Shown piece after piece: positions 17,727 to 27,274 of a stretch of 35,488 bases of DNA. The stretch's first letter is position 1. Each line of letters starts with the position of its first letter. The stretch lies in the NCBI GenBank assembly GCA_020847765.1, contig JADLBJ010000033.1:1-35488 (forward strand), given 5' to 3'. The notes beneath the pieces are model-generated. The model did not search any database, was not told the DNA's origin, and saw only the letters and a program-made list of their open reading frames with translations. Made by a program: the position numbers and the translations under genes. This DNA is from Dehalococcoidia bacterium. GTDB taxonomy: Bacteria > Chloroflexota > Dehalococcoidia > Tepidiformales > Tepidiformaceae.

Positions 17727-18579
17727 CGGTGGCGACTGGGGCCACGGCGGCGGTCCGGGCGTTGAGCACCTTCATGGCGGCGAGGAGCTCGGCGCCGGGC
17801 AGGCCAGTGGCAGCGGCGAAGGCACCGGCCGCCTCGAGATCCTTCGGCAGGCAACGGCCGGCGAAGGGCGTTCCCGGCCGCGTGCCGTAAGCCGGCTCGC
17901 GCACTGCCAAGGAAGCAGCGGCGAGAGCGGCGGCGGTGACCGCTGGGTCGTCGCCGTGGGCTTCCGCCCAGGCGGCGGCCGTGTTGAAGGCAGTGATCTT
18001 GAGCGCGTTCAGAAGGTTCGCCCAGAGCTTCGCTGTTTCGGCACCCGCAAAGCCGGTCCAGTGTACGGGGCAGGGGAACCGCGCGAAGACCGACGCCATG
18101 AGACACGCAGTGGCCGGCCCGTCGACCGCCGCCACGATCGCTGCCGGGGCGTCTTCCTCAGCGAGGGCGCGGCCTTCGCGACAGAAGGCGGGCTGGTAGC
18201 AGAGGCCCCGCCTGCCGGCGAGCCCGGCCTGCAGGAAGCTCTCGCAGGCACCGGGTGTGAGGGTCGAGCGGACAACTACGACCCCGTGCACGCCTCCAGG
18301 GACGGGTACTGCGGCCGCGACGGCCAGAGCGGCGCGAACGGCACTCAGGTCGAAGCCCGCGGCGGCGGCTGCCGTGCCGACGCAGACGTACACGAGGTCG
18401 CGGGCGTCGCCGTTGTCGGCAGGGAGGTCGGCCATGGCGGCGGCGACGACGTCCCGGTAGGCGACCTGATGACCTCGCCGGGCCAGGGCCGCACCCGTCG
18501 CCCTGCCGACCGGGCCGCAGCCGAGGATGAGGGCGCGCAGCGGCTCTCCGGGTGTGCCGTCGAAGGGTGAACGGGACAT
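17719..18579 (-). CDS. UDP-glucose/GDP-mannose dehydrogenase-like protein without the C-terminal nucleotide-sugar-binding domain
   Basis: GCGPVGRATGAALARRGHQV Rossmann; VVVRSTLTPG; CYQPAFCREG; GAETAKLWANLLNALKITAFN; catalytic Cys motif FAGRCLPKDLEA. Protein ends about 40 aa after the PKD motif. Confidence 0.8.
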   Translation of the reverse strand: MSRSPFDGTPGEPLRALILGCGPVGRATGAALARRGHQVAYRDVVAAAMADLPADNGDARDLVYVCVGTAAAAAGFDLSAVRAALAVAAAVPVPGGVHGVVVVRSTLTPGACESFLQAGLAGRRGLCYQPAFCREGRALAEEDAPAAIVAAVDGPATACLMASVFARFPCPVHWTGFAGAETAKLWANLLNALKITAFNTAAAWAEAHGDDPAVTAAALAAASLAVREPAYGTRPGTPFAGRCLPKDLEAAGAFAAATGLPGAELLAAMKVLNARTAAVAPVATDG

Positions 18580-18669
18580 CGTGCCGGGAAGGTAGCGGCT
18601 GCGGGGGCCGCGGTCGAGCCCGGCATGCGGACGCGCCCGTAGGAGCATGCGCGACTAGCATGACGGGTC

Positions 18670-20022
18670 ATGGACCTCGCCTTCGCAAGCGTCCGGGCGA
18701 TGGCGTACCGCCTCTCGGGCATGGTCGCCTGGGCGATCATCGGCGTCATCACAGCACGGGCGCTGAGCGTGGCGGACCGCGGTCTCTACGCGGCGACCGT
18801 GACCGCCATCGCGGCGATGGGCGGCGTCGGCTCGAACTTCGTGTCGTCTTGCGGGTACTACGTGGCGCGGCGTGGCCGGCCGCCCGCGGAAGTCGCCGCC
18901 GCCGGCTCGCTGCTGGCCGCCGCTGTGGGAACGGTGGCGATGGGGATGGCGGCCGTTGCGGCCATCCTCGTGGACGGCGACAACCGCACCATGGTCCTCC
19001 TCGGCGGGCTGGCGGTGCTACCGACTGTGGCGCGAACGGTGCTGGGGGTCGTCTTTCTGGCGACCCACCAGCTCTGGCGGTTCAACTTCGGTTCCCACGG
19101 GGCGGCCTATGTCGGCCTGGCGGCGATCGTCGTATGGGTGGTTGTGCTCGGGCATCGGACGGCGGAAGCAGCGCTCGTGGCGTGGGTGGCGGGGCAGTAC
19201 ATGTCCTGCGCCATCATGCTGTTCATGGCACGGCATTGGTGGCACGGTTTCGTGCACTGGCCGCGCGGCGAGCTCCTCCGCGGCATTGTCGCCTTCGGGT
19301 CGCTCACGGGCCTGGGGGGACTGGTCTCGCTGGCTAACCAGCGGGCTGACCTTTTCATGGTTGCCGCGCTCGACGGCAAGGCCGGTGCCGGGCTCTACGC
19401 CTCGGCGGTGGCCGTCGGCGAGGGCCTGCTCCTCTTCTCCGCCGGCATCGCGGTCGCCTCCTACCGGAGCGTCGGGTCGCTGCCGGCGGCGGAGGCGGCG
19501 CGCCTGGCTGCGGCCGGTGTGCGCCACACCCTCTTCATCGTCCTCGTCGTGGGTGCCGTTGCCTTCGCGCTCGCGCCCTACGCCGTCGAACTCCTGTTTG
19601 GGCCCCGCTACGGGGCAGCCGGCGATTCCCTGCGGGTGCTGTGCGTGGCGGCGGCGGCCTATTCGCCGCAGGGGCTGCTGGGCACCTATTTCACGGTGCA
19701 GCAGGGCCGGCCCTGGGTCTCCGTCTCACTCGGCGCCCTTTCCTGTGGGATAGACGTCGGCCTGAGTGCTCTGCTCATTCCACAGCTGGGATTCATCGGC
19801 GGCGCCTGGGCGACGCTCGCCAGCTACGCGACTGCGACGACGGTCTATCTGGCGGCCTTTCGCGCGGTCAGCGGCCTGCCGCTGGCAGACATCCTCGTCG
19901 TGCGACGCGGCGAGCTGGCGGCCTACCTCCGCTCAGCCCGGGCGCTTGCGCGCGGGGCGTGGAGGACGCGGCCGCTGCCGGCGAGCGAGTCCGGCCCCGA
20001 GGCGGTCGCCGGTGGACGCTGA
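18670..20022 (+). CDS. Polysaccharide-biosynthesis flippase-like membrane protein (MOP/Wzx type)
   Basis: Multiple hydrophobic helices; SGMVAWAIIGVITARALSVADRGLYAATVTAIA start, LVSLANQRADLFMVAAL..GAGLYASAVAVGEGLLLFS pattern typical of oligosaccharide flippases. Confidence 0.8.
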   Translation: MDLAFASVRAMAYRLSGMVAWAIIGVITARALSVADRGLYAATVTAIAAMGGVGSNFVSSCGYYVARRGRPPAEVAAAGSLLAAAVGTVAMGMAAVAAILVDGDNRTMVLLGGLAVLPTVARTVLGVVFLATHQLWRFNFGSHGAAYVGLAAIVVWVVVLGHRTAEAALVAWVAGQYMSCAIMLFMARHWWHGFVHWPRGELLRGIVAFGSLTGLGGLVSLANQRADLFMVAALDGKAGAGLYASAVAVGEGLLLFSAGIAVASYRSVGSLPAAEAARLAAAGVRHTLFIVLVVGAVAFALAPYAVELLFGPRYGAAGDSLRVLCVAAAAYSPQGLLGTYFTVQQGRPWVSVSLGALSCGIDVGLSALLIPQLGFIGGAWATLASYATATTVYLAAFRAVSGLPLADILVVRRGELAAYLRSARALARGAWRTRPLPASESGPEAVAGGR

Positions 20023-20027
20023 CGACG

Positions 20028-20909
20028 TCAGCGGCGGAGTGGGGCCGGCTGCGCGCCGGTGTCGGGCTCCTGGCGCGCGCGAAGGCGGCGCCTGAGCTGG
20101 CGGCGAAGGCTCCATTCCCGGCCGCCGGCCGCGATCTCCCGCCGTTCGAAGGCCACCAGGGCGAAGGCGAAGAGGGCGAGAGCGACCGCCAGCAGGCCGC
20201 CGGCACGCACCCAGTCGAAGCCGTGCAAGAGGACGTGACTGCCGTCGCCCCAGTAGAAGGGGGACGCACGCCGCAGGTTCGAAAGGCTCTCGACGGCCGC
20301 ACCGAGGGTGTTCAGGAAGTAGCCCGCGACGACAGCGCCTATTGTCAGGGTGGCGGCGGCCGAACGCGTGGGCAGGGCGGCGGCCAGCAGCAGCGCCAGG
20401 CCGAGGAAGACCAGCGTCACCGGCAGCATGTTCGCCATGCCCTCGGCGATGCGCCCGTAGCCCAGCGGGAAGCCGACGAACGGCTTCGAGAGGAAGAAGC
20501 CGGCGAAGCCGAGGATGCAGGCGGCGACCAGTGCGAGGACGATTCCCACCGCCTTCTCGGCCATAACCCGCCAGCGCTTCACGGGGAGGGCGAGGAGGAG
20601 GTCGAGCGTGCCGGCACTCTCCTCCCCGGCCAGCACACCCGTGCCGGCGATGATCGCGACGGTGATGAGGAGGAGGGGGATCCACGAGAAGAACTCGGCG
20701 GCGAGGAAGCCCTCCGGACTGGCGAGGGATCCTGCCTCGCCAATCAGGCCCTTGAAGACGTCCGGGTATTCGAAGTTCGCCAGCTGGTCGCGGTATTCGG
20801 GGTAGACGAAGATGTCCATCGTCGCGACCAGGGCGACGACCAGAGCAACGGAGAGGACCGCGAGCCGCAGGTCGCGCAGGGTCTTGCGGGCGATGGCGAA
20901 GCGGCTCAT
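20028..20909 (-). CDS. ABC-2 type transporter permease
   Basis: MSRFAIARKTLRDLRLAVL...GTGVLAGEESAGTLDLLLALPVKRWRVMAEK, several TM helices; overlaps the upstream ATPase by 4 bp. Confidence 0.88.
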   Translation of the reverse strand: MSRFAIARKTLRDLRLAVLSVALVVALVATMDIFVYPEYRDQLANFEYPDVFKGLIGEAGSLASPEGFLAAEFFSWIPLLLITVAIIAGTGVLAGEESAGTLDLLLALPVKRWRVMAEKAVGIVLALVAACILGFAGFFLSKPFVGFPLGYGRIAEGMANMLPVTLVFLGLALLLAAALPTRSAAATLTIGAVVAGYFLNTLGAAVESLSNLRRASPFYWGDGSHVLLHGFDWVRAGGLLAVALALFAFALVAFERREIAAGGREWSLRRQLRRRLRARQEPDTGAQPAPLRR

Positions 20910-21808
20910 GCGGCACTTTCCCGGTAGTAGCCGAGCAGTACCTCGTCGAGAGTCGGTTGCTCGGTGCGCAGGTCGAGCACGTGGTGGGGGGCGATCGCCT
21001 TGAGCAGCGCGTCGATCTCTCCCGTCACCTCGAACTCAAGCGTGGGCGGCGCGCGCCGGATCTCACGCACGCCGGGGAGGGCGAAGGCCGCAGGGGGCGG
21101 CGGCTCGCCGGCGAAGCTGACCTCCACATGGCGCAGGGCGCGCCCCTTCAGCTGGGCGACAGGTTCGACGGCCACCAGCCGGCCCGCGCGCAGGATGGCC
21201 ACGCGCTGACAGATCTGCTCGACTTCGCTCATGACGTGGGAGGAGAAGAAGACGGTCGCGCCTCGCGTCGCTTCGGCGGTCAGCAGCTGCCAGACGGCGT
21301 GCTGCATGATCGGGTCGAGACCGGAGGTTGGCTCGTCGAGCAGGAGGAGGGGCGGGCGCCCGAGGAGGGCGAGGAGGAGGCCGAGCTTCTGGCGGTTGCC
21401 CTTCGAGTAGGTGCTGACGCGGCGGTCGAGGTCGAGGTCGAGCGTCCGGGCAAGAGAGCCGAGGTGGGCGTCGTCGGCGGGGATGCCGCGCACGGCAGCG
21501 ACGAACTCCGCCGTCTGGCGCCCTGTGAGCCCGGGGTAGAGGCGCAGGTCGCCCGCCAGGTAGCCGGTCCTGGCGCGAACGAGGTGGGACTCGCGGCGGC
21601 AATCGTGGCCCAGCACGCTTGCGTGCCCCGCGCTCGGGCGGATCAGGTCGAGGAGCAGCCGGATGGTTGTGCTCGTGCCCGCGCCGTTAGGGCCGAGAAA
21701 GCCGAAGATCTCGCCGCGCTCCACGGTGAGGGTGAGGCCGCGCAGGGCCTCCTGCCGGCCATACGACTTGGCCATGCCCTCGATCAGGATCGCGTTCATC
21801 TCGTTCAT
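20906..21808 (-). CDS. ABC transporter ATP-binding protein (ABC-2 export type) with noncanonical Walker A
   Basis: GFLGPNGAGTSTTIRLLLDLIRP (Lys replaced by Thr), signature YSKGNRQKLGLLLAL, Walker B LLLLDEPTSGLDP, FSSHVMSEVEQIC. Confidence 0.9.
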   Translation of the reverse strand: MNEMNAILIEGMAKSYGRQEALRGLTLTVERGEIFGFLGPNGAGTSTTIRLLLDLIRPSAGHASVLGHDCRRESHLVRARTGYLAGDLRLYPGLTGRQTAEFVAAVRGIPADDAHLGSLARTLDLDLDRRVSTYSKGNRQKLGLLLALLGRPPLLLLDEPTSGLDPIMQHAVWQLLTAEATRGATVFFSSHVMSEVEQICQRVAILRAGRLVAVEPVAQLKGRALRHVEVSFAGEPPPPAAFALPGVREIRRAPPTLEFEVTGEIDALLKAIAPHHVLDLRTEQPTLDEVLLGYYRESAA

Positions 21809-21902
21809 GCTACGCCCGAGTTCGTGGGCAGGAGGAGCGCCACGCGGTCCCCGAAATCGCGTCCGGCGGGCCGGGAAGACTATTTGGCCGGGGCGGAAGG
21901 CA

Positions 21903-23861
21903 CTACTCCCCGCCCGCAGGCGAGGGGCTGAGTTCGCCGGTGCGGCGACGCGCGACTGCCACGTCCTCGCCCAGGATCTCGTCCGCGTGGGCGGCCCGCT
22001 CCTTTTCGTAGGTCATGCGGTAGAGGTTTGCGTAGACGCCGTTCTTGGCCAGAAGCTCGTCGTGCGAGCCGATCTCGACGACGCTGCCCCTGTCGAGCAC
22101 GACGATCCGGTCTGCCTCGCGGATGGTGGAGAGCCGATGGGCGATGACAAAGCTCGTGCGGTCTTTGAGGAGCTCGCGCAATGCGCGCTGGATGATGACC
22201 TCGGTCTGCGTGTCGACGTAGGCGGTGGCCTCGTCGAGCACGAGGATGCGGGGGGAGGCGAGGATCGCGCGGGCGAAGCTGATCAGCTGCCGCTGGCCGA
22301 CGGAGAGGTTCTGGCCGCGCTGCTGGAGAACCGTGTCGTAGCCGTTTTCCAGGCGGACGACGAAGTCGTGGGCGCCGACGGCCCGGGCGGCCGCCTCGAC
22401 GGCTTCCTGGGTCGCTTCGGGCCGGCCATAGGCGATGTTCTCGCGCACCGTGCCGCTGAAGAGGTACGGGTTCTGGAGGACGACGCCCATGTGCCGCGTG
22501 AGCGAGCGCCGTTTGACGTCGCGGATGTCATGGCCGTCGACGCGGATCGCGCCGCCCGTGACCTCGTAGCCGCGCGAGACGAGCGACGTGATCGTCGTTT
22601 TGCCGGCTCCCGTATGGCCGACGAAAGCGATCGTCTCGCCGGGGCGCACGTGCAGATCGACGTCCTGCAGGACAGGGATGCCTTCGACGTAGTGGAAGGC
22701 CACGTGGTCGAAGTCGACGCGCCCCTCGACCTGCTCGAGCTCGACGGCGTCCGGCTTGTCCTGGATGCGGGAGGGGGTGTCCAGCACCTCGAAGATGCGC
22801 TCGGCGCCAGCCATCGCGCGCTGGAACATGGTGTACTGCAGCACCAGGTCTCGGATCGGGTCGAAGAAGCGGCCGACGTAGATGGTGAACGCGGTGATGA
22901 CTGCGAAGAGGTTGGGGATGTCGACCGTGTCGCCGTTGATCGCGCGCATGCCGCCGACGATGATCACTGCCGCCGTGGCGATCGCCACCGCGAGCTCGAT
23001 CACGGGCATGACGGCGGCGCTGAGGAGGCCCGCCCAGATGTTGGCGTTGCGGTTGTCTTGGTTGAGGGCGTCGAAGCGACGGCTGTTCTCGCCCTCGCGC
23101 GACATGGACTGGACGGCGCGCACGCCGGACACGTTCTCAGCCAGCGTGCCATAGAGCGCGCTCAGCTTGACGCGCACGTTCACGAAGGCCTGGCGGGCAT
23201 GCTTCGACCAGACGACCATCACGAGCACGAGCGGCGGGATGACGACGAAGGTCATGAGCGCCAGCTGCCAGTCGAGCGCGAGGAGCACGCCAACGACGAC
23301 GACGATGCCAACGATGTTCGAGAGCGACGTCAGCGAGCCCGTGGTAAGGAGGTCCTGGACGACCTGGACGTCACTGGTCAGGCGACTGATCATGCGCCCG
23401 ACCTCCATCTCGTCATAGAAGCTGAGCGAAAGGCTCTGCATGTGTTCGTACATCTCGGTGCGGAGCTTGAGCAGGATGCGCGTTCCCATCCAGGAGGTGA
23501 CGAGCTGTTGGACGAACGAGGCGAGCCACTGGACGAAGGCGAGGCCGGCCATGACGCCGAGCAGGAGGAAGACGCGGTTCTGGTCGTGCTCGATGCCGGC
23601 TTTGACGGTTAGGCCGACGAGCAGGGGCTGGATGAAGCTGGTGGCGGCGGCGACGACCATCATCGCGAAGGCGACGATCGCGTTGACGCGGTACTCCAGC
23701 AGGTAGGGAAGCACGCGCCGGGCGACGTCGGCGTCGTAGACCTTGCCGAGGTATTCCTCGTCCCAGCCGTCGGCCGTGCGGGCGCCGCGCGGTCCGTTCG
23801 CCTGGCCGCCGAGGCCCTGGCTCCAGCCGCCGGCCCCGGCCCCTCCTCCCCAGAAGCCCAT
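21903..23861 (-). CDS. ABC exporter half-transporter (TMD-NBD), canonical Walker A/B and His switch
   Basis: Walker A GHTGAGKTT, signature NLSVGQRQ, Walker B ILVLDEATAYVDTQTE, switch IAHRLSTI. Start at ATG 23861 (MGFWGGGAGAGG). Confidence 0.93.
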   Translation of the reverse strand: MGFWGGGAGAGGWSQGLGGQANGPRGARTADGWDEEYLGKVYDADVARRVLPYLLEYRVNAIVAFAMMVVAAATSFIQPLLVGLTVKAGIEHDQNRVFLLLGVMAGLAFVQWLASFVQQLVTSWMGTRILLKLRTEMYEHMQSLSLSFYDEMEVGRMISRLTSDVQVVQDLLTTGSLTSLSNIVGIVVVVGVLLALDWQLALMTFVVIPPLVLVMVVWSKHARQAFVNVRVKLSALYGTLAENVSGVRAVQSMSREGENSRRFDALNQDNRNANIWAGLLSAAVMPVIELAVAIATAAVIIVGGMRAINGDTVDIPNLFAVITAFTIYVGRFFDPIRDLVLQYTMFQRAMAGAERIFEVLDTPSRIQDKPDAVELEQVEGRVDFDHVAFHYVEGIPVLQDVDLHVRPGETIAFVGHTGAGKTTITSLVSRGYEVTGGAIRVDGHDIRDVKRRSLTRHMGVVLQNPYLFSGTVRENIAYGRPEATQEAVEAAARAVGAHDFVVRLENGYDTVLQQRGQNLSVGQRQLISFARAILASPRILVLDEATAYVDTQTEVIIQRALRELLKDRTSFVIAHRLSTIREADRIVVLDRGSVVEIGSHDELLAKNGVYANLYRMTYEKERAAHADEILGEDVAVARRRTGELSPSPAGGE

Positions 23862-23889
23862 GGCTACCTCTTTCCTTTCGTGCGCGCGT

Positions 23890-25812
23890 TCACGAGGCGG
23901 CGCCGCCAGGGGACGGGGCCGGCCGCAGCGGCGACGATTCCTCGCGGGCCGTGCCTGTGGGGCGTTCTGCCGCCCGCTGGCCGGGGGGGACCTGGCCAAC
24001 GTAGGGCCGGGCGACGGGCCCGGACTGCGACCCGTCGCGCCCAAGGGCCTCTTCCTGGTCCTTGAGCTCCAGGTCGTAGATGCGGCGGTAGAGGCCCTCC
24101 TGCTCGAGGAGCTCGGCGTGCTTGCCGCGCTGGGCGACGCGCCCCTGGTCGAGCACGATGATCTCGTCCGCGCGCATCACCGTGCGCAGTCGCGGGGCGA
24201 TGACGAAGGTGGTGCGGCCGTGCATCAACTCGCTGAGCGCCTGCTGGATGAGGAACTCGGTCTGCGCGTCGACGCTCGCTGTCGAATCGTCGAAGACCAG
24301 GATCTTCGGGTCGAGCAGGAGTGTGCGGGCAATGGCGATGCGCTGCTTCTGCCCGCCCGAGAGTGTGACGCCGCGCTCGCCGACCCATTCGTCGTAGCCG
24401 TAGGGCAGGCTCATGATGAAGTCGTGGATGCGGGCTGCCTTCGCCGAACGCTCGATCTCCTCTTGGGTCGCCTCCGGTCGCGCGTAGGCGATGTTGTCCC
24501 GGATCGTCCCGACGAAGAGGAACACGTCCTGCTGGACGATGCCGATGCTGCGGCGCAGTGAGTCGAGGGTGAAGTCGCGGATGTCGGTTTCGTCGATCGT
24601 GATGGCGCCCGCCGTCACGTCGTAGAAGCGGGGGATGAGGTTCACGACCGTGGACTTGCCGCTGCCGGTGGGGCCGAGGAGCGCGATCACCTGCCCCGGG
24701 CGGGCGTCGATGCTGACGTCGGAGAGGACGGCGCTGACGTTGTCGTAGCCAAAGCCGACGTGGTCGAAGACGACGTGGCCCCGAACGTCGGCGAGGGGCA
24801 CGGCGCCGGGCTTCTCCTGAACGGCGGACTGCGCGTCGATCAACTCGAAGATGCGTTCTGAGGAGCTGATGCAGCGGGCGATAAACGTGATCGAGAACCC
24901 GATCGTGCGCACGGGAAGCTGGAGGAGGTTCAGCCAGAGCGTGAACGTCAGGAGGTCGGCGGCGGTGAGGTCGCCGCGCGTTATCTGCCAGGCACCGAAG
25001 CCCACGGTGATCGCGATCTGGAAGGCACTGAGCCCCTGCAGGAGGGGTGCGTTGTGGGCCATGATGCGGGAGGCCTCATAGCTCAGGTCGGCCTGGGCGC
25101 GGGAGGCGTCGGCGAACTTGGCGCTTTCGTAGTCTTCGCGGCTGAAGGCCTTGACCACGCGGATGCCCGACAGGCCCTCTTCGGCGATGCGCGTCACCTC
25201 CGCCAGGTTCTCCTGGATCTGCAGCCAGAGCGGCCGCACGGTACGCGCCATGCGGAAGGACTGGTAGGTCATAAATGGCAGGGTCACCACGCTCACGAGC
25301 GCCAGCTGCCAGTTGATGACGAACATCCCGGCTATGGAGATGACCAGCAGGAGGATGACGTAGCTCGTCCGCAGCGCCCCCATGTTCACGAACATGCGGA
25401 TGCTCTCCACGTCCTGGGTGACGCGGGACATGATCTGCCCGGTCTGCACCTTGTCGTGGTAGGCGTAGCTGAGGCGCTGGAGGTTGTCGTAGATCGCGTT
25501 GCGGATGTCGTAGGCGATGCGCTGCCCGATGGACTCGCCCAGGAACTGCTGGCCGAACTGGGTCAGGCCACGGCCGACGGCGAAGAGGACGATCGCCAGG
25601 GAGCCGAGAACGAGGAGGCCGGCGTTGCCGTCGAGAGCGACGATCTTGCCATCCGCGTCGTGCTGCGGGTCGAGCCCGAAGTTGATGGCGTAACGAATGA
25701 GCAGCGGGCTGGCCATCACGAACGCGCCGCTGAAGACGACGCTCAGGAAGGCGAGCAGCAGCTGCCACTTATAGGGCCTGAAGTAGACGAGCAGGCGGAC
25801 GAGATAGCGCAC
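23890..25812 (-). CDS. ABC exporter half-transporter (TMD-NBD) with degenerate Walker B and His switch
   Basis: Walker A GPTGSGKST, signature TLSGGQKQ, Walker B ILVFDDSTASVDAQTE (Asp for Glu), switch IAPRLRTV (Pro for His). GTG start. Confidence 0.93.
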   Translation of the reverse strand: MRYLVRLLVYFRPYKWQLLLAFLSVVFSGAFVMASPLLIRYAINFGLDPQHDADGKIVALDGNAGLLVLGSLAIVLFAVGRGLTQFGQQFLGESIGQRIAYDIRNAIYDNLQRLSYAYHDKVQTGQIMSRVTQDVESIRMFVNMGALRTSYVILLLVISIAGMFVINWQLALVSVVTLPFMTYQSFRMARTVRPLWLQIQENLAEVTRIAEEGLSGIRVVKAFSREDYESAKFADASRAQADLSYEASRIMAHNAPLLQGLSAFQIAITVGFGAWQITRGDLTAADLLTFTLWLNLLQLPVRTIGFSITFIARCISSSERIFELIDAQSAVQEKPGAVPLADVRGHVVFDHVGFGYDNVSAVLSDVSIDARPGQVIALLGPTGSGKSTVVNLIPRFYDVTAGAITIDETDIRDFTLDSLRRSIGIVQQDVFLFVGTIRDNIAYARPEATQEEIERSAKAARIHDFIMSLPYGYDEWVGERGVTLSGGQKQRIAIARTLLLDPKILVFDDSTASVDAQTEFLIQQALSELMHGRTTFVIAPRLRTVMRADEIIVLDQGRVAQRGKHAELLEQEGLYRRIYDLELKDQEEALGRDGSQSGPVARPYVGQVPPGQRAAERPTGTAREESSPLRPAPSPGGAAS

Positions 25813-25910
25813 GCGAGCGACAACCCCTTCTCTTGCGCTGTGAGGCTATCACACCTTAACGCGAGCGTGAAGTTCGAAACCGGAAAAGCTGGCTGGCCGG
25901 CCAGGCGCTG

Positions 25911-26372
25911 CTAGGCCCGCACCTCGAAGACGAACTCGACTTCCACCGGGACGCCGAAGGGCAGCTCGGCCACGCCGATGGCGATGCGGGCGTGACGGCC
26001 GGCTTCGCCGAAGACGTCGAGCAGGAGCTGCGAGGCGCCGTTGATCACCTTCGGGTGCTCGGTGAACATCGGCGCGCTCGCCACGTAACCGCCGAGGCGG
26101 ACGGCCCGGGCCACGCCGTCGAGCGACCCGAGGTGCTGCCGGACGAGGGCGAGCGCCTGGAGGGCGCACTGCCGGGCGAGCGCTGCTCCCTCTTCGATGG
26201 TAATGGACTCGCCGCATCTGCCATGGCGCAGGATCTGGCCGTCGCGCATGGGCACCTGGCCCGAGACGAAGAGGAGCGCACCCGTCTGCACCAGCGGGGC
26301 GTAGAGCCCGGCGGATGCCGGGGGCTCGGGCAACACGACGTCCAGCTCGCGGAGTCGCTCCTCCGCGCTCAC
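25911..26372 (-). CDS. RidA/YjgF family protein
   Basis: LLFVSGQVPMRDGQIL...ALQALALVRQHLGSLDGVARAVRLGGYVAS...RIAIGVAELPFGVPVEVEFVFEV; GTG start overlapping the parB stop. Confidence 0.9.
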   Translation of the reverse strand: MSAEERLRELDVVLPEPPASAGLYAPLVQTGALLFVSGQVPMRDGQILRHGRCGESITIEEGAALARQCALQALALVRQHLGSLDGVARAVRLGGYVASAPMFTEHPKVINGASQLLLDVFGEAGRHARIAIGVAELPFGVPVEVEFVFEVRA

Positions 26373-27274
26373 AGCTCGCCTCCGAGGAGCTGTTGCAGGA
26401 CGCCCTCCAGCTCTTCGCCGCTGTAGCAGTCGATCGTGATGCGCGCCCCTTTCTTCTGGGGGACGACCGTGACGCGTGTGCTGAGCGCACGGCGCAGGCG
26501 CGCTTCGATGTCGGCGAAGGTGGCGTCGCGCCGGGCGTTGGCGGCGACTCCCGGGCGTGGCGTGCTGGCTGGTGCCTCGGCGAGGGCACGGCGAACGTGC
26601 GTTTCCGTGTCGCGCACGCTCAACCGCCGGCGCACGACCTCGCGCCAGGCGTCGAGCCGTCGCTTCCCTTCGGGCAAGCCGAGGAGGGCGCGTGCGTGGC
26701 CTTCGCTGATCTCCCCGGCGACGAGGCTGCGTCGGATCTCGGGCTCGAGGGTGAGCAGGCGCAAGGCGTTGGCGACGGTGACGCGGCTCTTGCCCACCCG
26801 CCGCGCAGCCTCCTCCTGGGTGAGCCCGTACTCCTCGGTCAGGCGGCGGTAGGCCATTGCCTCCTCGATCGCGTTCAGGTCCGCACGCTGGATGTTCTCG
26901 ATGAGCGCGAGCTCGAGCAGGTTGGCGTCGGCTGCCTCGCGGACGATGACGGGTCCGGTTTCGAGACCTGCCAGGCGAGCGGCCTGGAGGCGCCGCTCGC
27001 CCGCGATCAGACGGTAGCCGCCGCTCTCGTCGCGGCTGACGACGAGCGGCTGGATGATGCCATGGACGCGGATGGAGTCGGCCAGCTCACGCAGCCTTTC
27101 AGGTTCGAAGTGGGTGCGCGGCTGCTCCGGGTTGGGCGCTATGAGGTCGATGTCGAGCGCTTCGGGGCCCGGCCGGCGGCCGCCAGTCGGCGGCTCCGGT
27201 GGTGGAGCCGCGGGTGGTGTGGCGGTGATGAGGGCGTCGAGCCCACGTCCCAGTCCTCGCTTTGGCTGCGTCAT
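26369..27274 (-). CDS. parB: Chromosome-partitioning protein ParB
   Basis: RGLGRGLDALI; IDLIAPNPEQPRTHFEPERLRELADSI..HGIIQPLVV; GERRLQAARLAGL CTPase motif; LALIENIQRADLNAIEEAMAYRRL; EEAARRVGKSRVTVANALRLL HTH. Confidence 0.97.
   Translation of the reverse strand: MTQPKRGLGRGLDALITATPPAAPPPEPPTGGRRPGPEALDIDLIAPNPEQPRTHFEPERLRELADSIRVHGIIQPLVVSRDESGGYRLIAGERRLQAARLAGLETGPVIVREAADANLLELALIENIQRADLNAIEEAMAYRRLTEEYGLTQEEAARRVGKSRVTVANALRLLTLEPEIRRSLVAGEISEGHARALLGLPEGKRRLDAWREVVRRRLSVRDTETHVRRALAEAPASTPRPGVAANARRDATFADIEARLRRALSTRVTVVPQKKGARITIDCYSGEELEGVLQQLLGGEL

Noticed and set aside
20906-21808. ABC ATPase signature YSKGNRQK as evidence of degeneration
   Set aside because: SKGNRQK-like signatures are normal in a known ABC-2 ATPase subfamily; only the Walker A lysine change is kept as unusual.
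21663-23612. 649-aa plus-strand ORF over the ABC exporter
   Set aside because: Antisense composition bias; the minus strand carries a complete TMD-NBD protein.
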